From: Dehalococcoidia bacterium
GTDB taxonomy: Bacteria > Chloroflexota > Dehalococcoidia > Bin125
Reading direction: 5' to 3'
NCBI GenBank assembly: GCA_007571275.1
Contig: RKRS01000211.1
Location: 1-6,448 of the forward strand
Length of the DNA: 6,448 bases
Shown: in pieces, positions 1 to 4,998 of the stretch
How positions within the stretch are numbered: position 1 is the first letter of the stretch
Layout: every line of letters starts with the position of its first letter
Notes under the pieces: model-generated
Databases searched by the model: none
The model's input: only the letters and a program-made list of their open reading frames with translations
Told to the model about the DNA's origin: nothing
Program-made: the position numbers and the translations under genes

Positions 1-204
1 CTTGCCGTCGCCGCGAAAGAGATAGAACAGGCCCAGCTGCGCGCGCGCGAGCGCAAACTCTGGATCAAGCTCCATTGCCTGGCCAAGCGCTTCCTCGACA
101 CCCAATGAATAGGACAGCATCCGGTCCACACCGCGTCGATACGCCTCGGCCGCTTCGTCGGAGGTTGTTAATGGAAGTCCCCACGTATCGGTTGGCATGG
201 TCAT
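1..204 (-). CDS. TTC38-like tetratricopeptide repeat protein, N-terminal fragment (truncated by window edge)
   Basis: The first 68 codons of a minus-strand gene that continues beyond position 1. The protein begins MTMPTDTWGLPLTTSDEAAE and continues with a YRRGVDRML helix and then EEALGQAMELDPEFALARAQLGL, the two-helix, 'A..LDP.FA.A...LG' pattern of a TPR unit. The opening 'D.WG.PLTTSSEEAA.AY..G...LL' is what I recall from bacterial tetratricopeptide repeat protein 38 family members, cytoplasmic repeat proteins without a well-defined biochemical role. Start: the ATG at 204-202 has AGGAG (211-215) six bases upstream; an in-frame ATG at 198-196 is twelve bases away and less likely. It is transcribed divergently from the ADP-ribosylglycohydrolase, with about 120 bp between the chosen starts. 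I am confident that it is coding and moderately confident of the family, since only one repeat is visible. Confidence 0.75.
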   Translation of the reverse strand, partial: MTMPTDTWGLPLTTSDEAAEAYRRGVDRMLSYSLGVEEALGQAMELDPEFALARAQLGLFYLFRGDGK

Positions 205-210
205 CAATTA

Positions 211-215
211 CTCCT
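211..215 (-). promoter_or_regulatory. Shine-Dalgarno site of the TPR gene
   Basis: AGGAG on the minus strand, 6 nt before the ATG at 204. It fixes the start of the truncated TPR gene and shows that plus-strand translation starting at 197 is unlikely, because such a reading frame would overlap this gene's initiation region. Confidence 0.6.
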
Positions 216-325
216 GGCTCGCGTCTGCGTCCCGGTTTTGGGTAAGGGTAGCTGGCATCGCAACTCATCGATTCGTCAGGCGGATACGCTGCACTGCGAT
301 GCCAATGACTGACGATCCGGGAGTC

Positions 326-1285
326 ATGAGCCAGGCGCCGCATCTCGCCGCACTGATCGAGTCCAGTGTTGCGATGTCGTTGGATCGAGACCGCGCGCGC
401 GGCGTGCTGCTGGGACTGGCCGTCGGCAATGTGTTGGGCTTGCCCGTCGAAGGCATGGGCCGCTCCTCGATCCGGGATCGCTACCCGACGGGCGTGACCG
501 ATATCGATCCGCAAGAACGCAACCGTCCGATGGACGATGATCTCGCGCAAGCTGTCGAGCTGGCCGAGGCGCTCGCCTACGACACCGATCACATCTCCGG
601 ATTCGTCGACCGTCTGGTGCGCTGGCGCTCCACGAACGGTCGCGGTATCGGGATCATGACTGCAGCTGTCATCGATTACCTGGAAGTTGGACTCGGCGCG
701 CCAAGCGCGGCCAGAGCGTTCTGGCGGGAGCGAGGCAGCCCCGAGACTCAACCAAACGGCGCGCTAATGCGTTGTGCGCCGGTGGCGCTCCGATACGCCC
801 GTGATCCCACCAGACTGATCGAGCAAACAGCGGCAACCTGCGCGGTCACGCACTACGCTCCAGGCGCGCAGTGGTCGTGCATGCTGGTCAATGCGGCGAT
901 CACCATGCTGCTCGGCGGTCAGACGCCCAATCGCGACGACCTGGTCCTGGCCGCGACGCAGGACGGGGCGCCCGCAGGACTGATTGCCTGGATGCTCGCA
1001 ATCCCCAACGCCATCGACCAACGCATCGCCGAGGAACGGGTCAGTGGACACACCTACCTGTGCATGCAGGTCGCGCTCTGGTCTCTGGACACTGACGAGA
1101 GCCTCGAGGATTCGCTGCTCAGAATCGTCAACGCCGGCGGCGATACCGACACCAACGCCGCGGTCGCGGGCGCCGTTCTGGGCGCGCGGCATGGCGCCTC
1201 AGCCATTCCCCAGCGTTGGCTCGACTGCGTCCCAGAACGCGAGCGGATTAGCGGCCTGGCAGACGCGCTGATCGCGCGCTCGTAG
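326..1285 (+). CDS. ADP-ribosylglycohydrolase family protein (DraG/ARH fold)
   Basis: The family consists of soluble all-helical binuclear-metal hydrolases that remove ADP-ribose from proteins or small molecules. Numbered from the start used here (319 aa): GVLLGLAVGNVLGLPVEG at 26-43 is the N-terminal G...GdaLG.PvEg motif; MDDD at 69-72 stands where the metal-binding TDDT usually is; NGALMRCAPVAL at 144-155, THYAPGAQ at 175-182 and GGDTDTNAAVAGAVLGARHG at 271-290 are the remaining family signatures. The last of these carries the C-terminal metal ligands Asp, Asp and Thr. Odd points: Thr of TDDT is Met69, its second Thr is Asp72, and the usual GDALG Asp is Asn35. The start is uncertain. An ATG at 374 begins just before the domain, 326 adds 16 plausible residues, and ATGs at 299 and 305 have no ribosome site. 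The ATG at 197 overlaps the divergent gene and adds unprotein-like sequence. It ends 5 nt from the convergent SDR stop codon. The substrate cannot be told. Confidence 0.85.
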   Translation: MSQAPHLAALIESSVAMSLDRDRARGVLLGLAVGNVLGLPVEGMGRSSIRDRYPTGVTDIDPQERNRPMDDDLAQAVELAEALAYDTDHISGFVDRLVRWRSTNGRGIGIMTAAVIDYLEVGLGAPSAARAFWRERGSPETQPNGALMRCAPVALRYARDPTRLIEQTAATCAVTHYAPGAQWSCMLVNAAITMLLGGQTPNRDDLVLAATQDGAPAGLIAWMLAIPNAIDQRIAEERVSGHTYLCMQVALWSLDTDESLEDSLLRIVNAGGDTDTNAAVAGAVLGARHGASAIPQRWLDCVPERERISGLADALIARS

Positions 1286-1290
1286 CGGGC

Positions 1291-2097
1291 TCAGACCCGT
1301 GCGGTGGCGGCCCCGTCGACGGCGATCGTTTCACCGGTGATAAAGCCAGAATCGGCGGCAAGCGCGACCACGGCGGAACCAACATCTCCCGGCTTGACCA
1401 GCTCCTTGGCCGGGAGCATTCTCGCCACGCGGCTGACGGTCTCAGGATCATCGCCGAAACCGTGCTGTCCCTCATAGACGCCGACCTGCAACGCGTTGAC
1501 CGTGATCCCGCTACGCGCCCATTCCTGCGAAAGCGAGCGCGTCATGGCCAATACGCCGGCGTGGGCGGCAGCGTATGCCGACGTATTCGCCACGCCACGT
1601 GCAGCGAGTACGGATACCAGGTTGATGACTCGGCCGAAGCCGTTGGGCTTCATCAACCGCGCGGCTGCACGCGCCGTCAACGCCGGGCCGAGCAGGTTGG
1701 CGTCGAGAATGGCGTGCCAATCCTCAGGCGTCAGCTCGTCCAGAGGAGCGGCGACCGGGAGATCGGCTGCGTTGACGAGAATGTCGAGTCCACCCAGCTC
1801 CGAAGCGGCGCGGGCAATCGCCGCGTCGACGCTGTTGCCATTGGTTGCATCGAGCGTCAGCGCCGTGTTCCCACGTCCCAGCGACCAGATCTCGTTGGCG
1901 ACAGAGTTGACCCGCATCACTTCCTGCGGTCCTGCGCGCAGGCTGGCCACGGCGACATCGGCGCCCGCTTCGGCAAGCGCGACCGCGGCGGCGCGACCAA
2001 GCGGATCGCCCGCGCCAACGACCAACGCCACTCGCCCCTTGAGCAGGAATGGATCAGGCGGCTGTTGGGGATTGGGAGTCGGAACGAATTCTGACAT
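1291..2097 (-). CDS. Degenerate short-chain dehydrogenase/reductase (YxxxH), probable non-catalytic partner subunit, operon A
   Basis: A 268-aa SDR-fold protein with a damaged active site. A proline-rich leader (1-18) precedes the Rossmann fold. The cofactor motif TGxxxGxG reads VGAGDPLG (27-34), with Pro32 in place of the central Gly. NNAG reads NAAD (109-112). The helix-4 Asn (134), Ser162 and Tyr175 remain, but the catalytic Lys is His179 (codon CAC). The usual xPG after the Tyr region is VGV (205-207). The C-terminus, GETIAVDGAATARV, is family-typical but lacks the tail of its neighbour. The start ATG (2097-2095) has AAAGGAG six bases upstream; longer in-frame extensions only read the upstream gene out of frame. 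It follows the canonical SDR by 11 nt, with identical length. This resembles BbsC, the inactive subunit of the BbsCD heterotetramer, and I infer a structural or regulatory subunit. An SDR with altered chemistry is the alternative. Confidence 0.87.
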   Translation of the reverse strand: MSEFVPTPNPQQPPDPFLLKGRVALVVGAGDPLGRAAAVALAEAGADVAVASLRAGPQEVMRVNSVANEIWSLGRGNTALTLDATNGNSVDAAIARAASELGGLDILVNAADLPVAAPLDELTPEDWHAILDANLLGPALTARAAARLMKPNGFGRVINLVSVLAARGVANTSAYAAAHAGVLAMTRSLSQEWARSGITVNALQVGVYEGQHGFGDDPETVSRVARMLPAKELVKPGDVGSAVVALAADSGFITGETIAVDGAATARV

Positions 2098-2103
2098 CGA
2101 CGA

Positions 2104-2110
2104 CTCCTTT
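2104..2110 (-). promoter_or_regulatory. Strong Shine-Dalgarno overlapping the upstream stop codon
   Basis: AAAGGAG, 6 nt before the ATG at 2097. Its first two A's are the last two bases of the TAA stop of the preceding SDR gene. This decides the start of the degenerate SDR and implies that the pair is translated together, as expected for subunits of one complex. Confidence 0.7.
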
Positions 2111-2915
2111 AGCTCGGTTCGGTCAGGCGAATGCGCGGCGCCCAGCCGGTCGGACCGATCGCGGCCAGCCCGCCGCCGTCCTGGGCGATGGTCTCGCCAC
2201 TGATCCCGGCAGCGGCGTCGGAAGAGAGAAAGACCGCGAGCGGTCCCATTTCCCATGCCAAACCAGCGCGACCAACAGGGATGTAGCGTCCGCCGCGCCA
2301 GCGCTCGAGCGCCTGCGGCGTGTGCGGGAAGATGCCGGGCGCGATGCAGTTGGTGCGCACGCCCATCGGCCCGTAGGTCACGGCCAGCGAGCGAGTGAAG
2401 TTCACTACTCCGGCTTTCGCCGAGACATACATCCAGTTGTCGCGCCCGCCGCGCAGTCCGAAGCCGCTGGCCACGTTGATGATCACGCCCGAGCCGCGCT
2501 CGGTCATCTGTGGTAACACGGCGCGGGCGCAGAGCATCTGCGAGGTCAGGTTCATGTCGATGCCCCAGCGCCACTGTTCGTCGGTCAATTGTTCCAGCGG
2601 CGAGCCGTCGCCATCCGCGCCGCCGCCGGCGTTGTTGACCAGGACATCGATCCGGCCGAAATGAGACATCGCCCGGTCAACCATCGCTTCGACTGCATCA
2701 GAATCCGCGACATCAGTCGAGATCGAGATTGCTTCGCCGCCTCGCTCGGCGACCAACTCTGCTGTTTCCTCGAGCTGCGCGAGCGTCCGCGCAGCGCCGG
2801 CGATCCTGGCGCCGGCATCGGCGTAGGCCAGCGCCATCGCGCGGCCCAGTCCACGACCTGCTCCGGTGAGCAGGACGACCTGTCCATCCAGTCGGAACCG
2901 ATCAGGCGTTGCCAT
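2109..2915 (-). CDS. Classical SDR family NAD(P)-dependent oxidoreductase, catalytic subunit of operon A
   Basis: A 268-aa classical SDR, expected to be cytosolic and to interconvert a hydroxyl and a carbonyl with NAD(P). All motifs are intact: TGAGRGLG (17-24) binds the dinucleotide, TDVAD (67-71) contacts the adenine, NNAG (94-97) supports the sheet, and the tetrad is Asn122, Ser150, Tyr163 and Lys167 (YVSAK). IAPG (191-194) precedes the substrate loop. The C-terminus, GGGLAAIGPTGW (247-258) plus ten residues, is longer than the usual VDGG ending and recurs in the operon B SDR. Start: the ATG at 2915 lies 4 nt after the crotonase stop. An extension to 2969 would add 18 basic residues inside that gene. 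No good ribosome site is visible, so translational coupling is likely. The adjacent crotonase suggests an acyl-CoA substrate, as for BbsD; a 3-oxoacyl or sugar-alcohol substrate cannot be excluded. Confidence 0.92.
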   Translation of the reverse strand: MATPDRFRLDGQVVLLTGAGRGLGRAMALAYADAGARIAGAARTLAQLEETAELVAERGGEAISISTDVADSDAVEAMVDRAMSHFGRIDVLVNNAGGGADGDGSPLEQLTDEQWRWGIDMNLTSQMLCARAVLPQMTERGSGVIINVASGFGLRGGRDNWMYVSAKAGVVNFTRSLAVTYGPMGVRTNCIAPGIFPHTPQALERWRGGRYIPVGRAGLAWEMGPLAVFLSSDAAAGISGETIAQDGGGLAAIGPTGWAPRIRLTEPS

Positions 2916-2919
2916 GGCG

Positions 2920-3801
2920 TTAGGTCGCCGCAGCCTTGCGCTGTTGCGCCGCAGCCGAACCGCGACCATCGCCGAAGCGGTTGTCGCGCCATTCGAGCGC
3001 GGCCTTCAGACCCTTCTCGCGCGACATCTTGCCGAACTCCATCACGGCCGGCGCGAGATGCGCGCGTGCGTCGTTCTCGGAGGCGAGCCGCTGCAGCGTG
3101 CGCGCGCCCATGATTTCCAGCCCGAGATTGACGATCCGCTTGTTCGCCGAGAGCAGCTCGTGGTCGATCATCGCCATCTTGTTGGCCAGCTCCTCGACGG
3201 TCTCGTTGAGCTGGTCAGCGGGAACGGCGTCGTAAACCAGCCCACGCCGCGCCGCTTCCGCGCCCGAGATACTGTCGCCGGTCAGCAGCATCCGCTTGGC
3301 GAATTGCGGGCCGCCGTGGTAGAGCCACATATGCGCGGGCGGCGAACCCATCGCGCGCACCGGCGGGAAACCGATCACCGCGTCCTCAGCGGCGATGATG
3401 ATGTCCGAAAGCAGTACCAGATCGGTGCCGCCAGCGAGACAGTAGCCGTGCACCTTACCGAGCACCGGCTTGTGCATGTCGAAGATCGCCATCCGCGCGC
3501 GCTGCGCCCTCTCCATGCCCCAGGTGTCGTCGTCGAAGGTGACGCGGCCGCGGTAGACCTTGTCATAGGTTTCCTGTGAATCACGCGTCGAGCCGGTCAG
3601 GTCGTAACCAGCCGAAAACGCGCGGCCGGCCCCGCTGAGAATCACGACGTGGACCGACGTATCGTTGTCGGCTTCCCACATCGCCTGCGAGAGCTCGTCC
3701 TGCAGCGCAATCGAGAGCGCGTTCAGCTTCTCCGGTCGATTCAGCGTCACATAGGCCTTGCGATCCTCAACGCGGTAGAGAATGTTTTCAAAGTCAGTCA
3801 T
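2920..3801 (-). CDS. Crotonase-fold (enoyl-CoA hydratase/isomerase family) protein, first gene of operon A
   Basis: A 293-aa crotonase, near or slightly above the usual 255-290 aa. It has N-terminal YVTLNRPEKLNALS (17-30), the first oxyanion-hole segment GAGRAFSAGYDL (57-68) and the second, GYCLAGGTDL (119-128). LLTGDSISGAEAARRGLV (172-189) is typical of the C-terminal half. These enzymes bind acyl-CoA thioesters and stabilise a thioester enolate. The two catalytic glutamates of true enoyl-CoA hydratases are missing: the position of Glu144 of rat hydratase is Asp127, and that of Glu164 is Pro147 (IGFPPV). Simple hydration is therefore doubtful; an isomerase, hydrolase, lyase or dehalogenase-like reaction is possible. 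The C-terminal tail is Ala-, Gln- and Lys-rich. The start ATG has GGAG (3811-3814) nine bases upstream. It heads the operon with the two SDRs, so its product or substrate is probably shared with them. Confidence 0.9.
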   Translation of the reverse strand: MTDFENILYRVEDRKAYVTLNRPEKLNALSIALQDELSQAMWEADNDTSVHVVILSGAGRAFSAGYDLTGSTRDSQETYDKVYRGRVTFDDDTWGMERAQRARMAIFDMHKPVLGKVHGYCLAGGTDLVLLSDIIIAAEDAVIGFPPVRAMGSPPAHMWLYHGGPQFAKRMLLTGDSISGAEAARRGLVYDAVPADQLNETVEELANKMAMIDHELLSANKRIVNLGLEIMGARTLQRLASENDARAHLAPAVMEFGKMSREKGLKAALEWRDNRFGDGRGSAAAQQRKAAAT

Positions 3802-3810
3802 CGGTTAGGT

Positions 3811-3814
3811 CTCC
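3811..3814 (-). promoter_or_regulatory. Shine-Dalgarno of the crotonase gene
   Basis: GGAG on the minus strand, 9 nt before the ATG at 3801. It supports this start and lies four bases from the inverted repeat at 3818-3842, so a hairpin there could affect initiation if transcribed. Confidence 0.45.
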
Positions 3815-3817
3815 AGG

Positions 3818-3842
3818 CTGCTCCGTACATGTATAGGAGCAG
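3818..3842. repeat. Inverted repeat in the divergent control region, candidate operator
   Basis: A perfect 7-bp inverted repeat, CTGCTCC (3818-3824) and GGAGCAG (3836-3842), separated by 11 bases that contain the palindrome TACATGTA (3826-3833). It lies in the 127-bp gap between the divergent crotonase operon and the toxin-antitoxin pair, where antitoxins often bind to autoregulate. TATACA (3830-3835, minus strand) inside it could serve as a -10 element for operon A, but no convincing -35 lies at the right distance. Operator function is inferred from position and symmetry only. Confidence 0.4.
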
Positions 3843-3881
3843 TCTAGGGCCTACGCATACGGGGTCGCGTCGCAGTCGCCT

Positions 3882-3911
3882 CCGACACTTCGGCCTACCA
3901 ACAGCTACGCT
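3882..3911 (+). promoter_or_regulatory. Possible sigma-70-type promoter of the toxin-antitoxin pair
   Basis: CCGACA (3882-3887, four of six matches to TTGACA), an 18-bp spacer and TACGCT (3906-3911, fitting TAnnnT). A start near 3918 would give a leader of only about ten bases, leaving the GGAG at 3920-3923 just inside the transcript. The match is weak, and GC-rich genomes give many such hits. Confidence 0.25.
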
Positions 3912-3928
3912 GGCGACACGGAGAGCGG

Positions 3929-4483
3929 ATGCACATGCAGTTTCACTTCGATGAACGCAAAGCGGCGCAGGCTGCTGGCTACCTTCTCAACCGGCATAGC
4001 AAGCCGATGAAGTACATGAAGCTCATGAAGCTCATGTACCTCGCAGATCGCTGCATGCTGTTGAAGCTCGGCTCCACGATCACAGGCGACCGCCTCGTGT
4101 CAATGTCGAGAGGTCCTGTACTCAGCCACGTGCTGGATCTGCTCAAGGCGCAGCAATACGAAGCCAACGCCTCCTGGCCCAAGTACGTGAGCGCAGTGGC
4201 TGACTACCAGGTGATCAGCGGATCGCACTCGGACTACGGGGCATTGTCCGACTTCGATCTGCAAATTCTCGACAGCGTGTACGCAGAATTCGGAACGCTC
4301 GATCAATGGGAACTGGCGATACATACTCACGCTCTTCCGGAGTGGGAGGATCCCTCGGGATCTTCCATCGAGATTGATCCGCGGGTGATTCTGCGCAGCG
4401 CCGACTATTCAGAGAGCGAAATCTCCGAAGTCGAGGAAGCTGCGAACGCGCACTACGCGTTCCGCCGCCTGCTGGGCGAATGA
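3929..4483 (+). CDS. Panacea-domain (SocA-like, DUF4065) protein, probable antitoxin
   Basis: A 184-aa protein with the features of the Panacea/DUF4065 domain: an N-terminal helix, KLMKLMYLAD (31-40) matching the family's 'KL.KL.YL.D', GDRLVSMSRGPVLSHVLDLL (53-72) matching 'G..l......GPv......', and a C-terminal half LSDFDLQILDSVYAEFGTLD (106-125) followed by WELAIHTHALPEW (127-139), the typical 'L...E/D..iLd.v...yg......L...tH...pW'. Panacea is a versatile antitoxin domain paired with many unrelated toxins; SocA itself is a ClpXP adaptor for the toxin SocB. The start ATG is preceded by GGAG (3920-3923) at five bases; the alternative ATG at 3935 is eleven bases away. Its stop overlaps the next start (ATGA), the usual arrangement of an antitoxin ahead of its toxin. 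I infer that it neutralises that neighbour and may repress the promoter, though no DNA-binding domain is visible. Confidence 0.88.
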   Translation: MHMQFHFDERKAAQAAGYLLNRHSKPMKYMKLMKLMYLADRCMLLKLGSTITGDRLVSMSRGPVLSHVLDLLKAQQYEANASWPKYVSAVADYQVISGSHSDYGALSDFDLQILDSVYAEFGTLDQWELAIHTHALPEWEDPSGSSIEIDPRVILRSADYSESEISEVEEAANAHYAFRRLLGE

Positions 4484-4872
4484 CCAAACCGGGCGAAACC
4501 GTCCTGGGCGTAGATGAAGGCAACCATCTGCACATCGTGCTGAGCACTGAAACTGACGCCGGCCAAGTGGCGATCGCCAACTTCACGACACACTACGAGT
4601 CACATCGCAGACGCCCGACCGGTTGCCTGATCATCGCACCACACGAACACCCGTGGCTCAGACACGAGTCATGTATTGCCTATGAGCACGCCCGTCTGTT
4701 CGACATGGAGCGGCTTAATCAGAAGATACGACAAGGTCAACTGGCACAGCAGCAGCCGTGTTCCGCGACACTGCTGAGACGGATTCAGCTTGAGGCGCTG
4801 GACTCAATCCTCGTTCCGAATGATGCCAAAGCCGCTATTCGAGCAACCATCACAACCGACTCGATGGAGTGA
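4480..4872 (+). CDS. Small unrecognised protein, probable toxin of the Panacea pair (possibly PemK/MazF-like barrel)
   Basis: A 130-aa soluble protein with no membrane segment or signal peptide. It starts in an ATGA overlap with the Panacea gene, so translation is probably coupled; no separate ribosome site is seen. Predicted strands are HLHIVLS (16-22), QVAIANFTT (29-37), TGCLIIAP (47-54) and ESCIAYEH (63-70), followed by helices (ARLFDMERLNQKIRQ, 71-85; SATLLRRIQLEALDSIL, 95-111). The strand order, 'xHIVLS...g.v.i.nfTt' and the downstream 'S.i.y' remind me of PemK/MazF-type endoribonuclease barrels and of uncharacterised relatives with a 'HPwirheSci.Y' segment (57-68 here). Polar candidates for function are His16, His18, His55, His57, Arg61, His62 and Glu63. 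The toxin role rests on its partner and gene order, not on a recognised toxin family; fold and activity are unproven. Confidence 0.7.
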   Translation: MTKPGETVLGVDEGNHLHIVLSTETDAGQVAIANFTTHYESHRRRPTGCLIIAPHEHPWLRHESCIAYEHARLFDMERLNQKIRQGQLAQQQPCSATLLRRIQLEALDSILVPNDAKAAIRATITTDSME

Positions 4873-4936
4873 ACTGCGCTCGGTCACGGTCGACCTGCTA
4901 CACCTCGAACCACCGATCGAACGCGGTCTCACTTCG

Positions 4937-4973
4937 CGCTAAGCAAAGGATCGGTCATATCCTTTGCTTAGCG
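4937..4973. terminator. Perfect 15-bp hairpin between convergent operons, probable bidirectional terminator
   Basis: Arms CGCTAAGCAAAGGAT (4937-4951) and ATCCTTTGCTTAGCG (4959-4973) pair without mismatch around a 7-base loop. It lies 64 nt after the stop of the small toxin gene and 25 nt after the end of operon B on the other strand, where a shared terminator is expected. Neither side is followed by a T tract, so it is not a textbook intrinsic terminator; it may instead stabilise 3' ends or be a copy of a dispersed palindromic repeat. The rest of the 4873-4998 gap shows nothing clear. Confidence 0.6.
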
Positions 4974-4998
4974 GCGAATGCAAGCGAAGGATGTCCGC

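Noticed and set aside
285..290. TACGCT as a -10 element, with a leaderless start near 299
   Set aside because: No -35 lies at a suitable distance and the hexamer is too short to support a promoter alone.
197..325. N-terminal extension of the ADP-ribosylglycohydrolase to the ATG at 197
   Set aside because: It would overlap the divergent TPR gene's initiation site, has no Shine-Dalgarno site, and encodes sequence unlike the family.
65..751. A 228-codon minus-strand open frame
   Set aside because: It conflicts with both the TPR gene and the ADP-ribosylglycohydrolase, has no recognisable domain, and is a GC-rich antisense shadow.
1462..2203. Two long plus-strand open frames (to 2094 and 2203)
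   Set aside because: Both are antisense to the degenerate SDR, rich in Arg/Ser/Ala with no motifs; high GC at codon position 3 on the coding strand creates them.
1291..2574. A 427-codon frame extending the degenerate SDR upstream to 2574
   Set aside because: The part above 2097 reads the preceding SDR gene out of frame and is Arg-rich nonsense; a strong AAAGGAG and ATG mark the true start at 2097.
2866..3579. A 237-codon plus-strand open frame
   Set aside because: It is antisense to the crotonase and the SDR start, with no domain or ribosome site.
3802..4998. Insertion sequence or integron boundaries around the toxin-antitoxin pair
   Set aside because: No transposase or integrase gene and no matching terminal repeats or target duplications are visible at the two ends.
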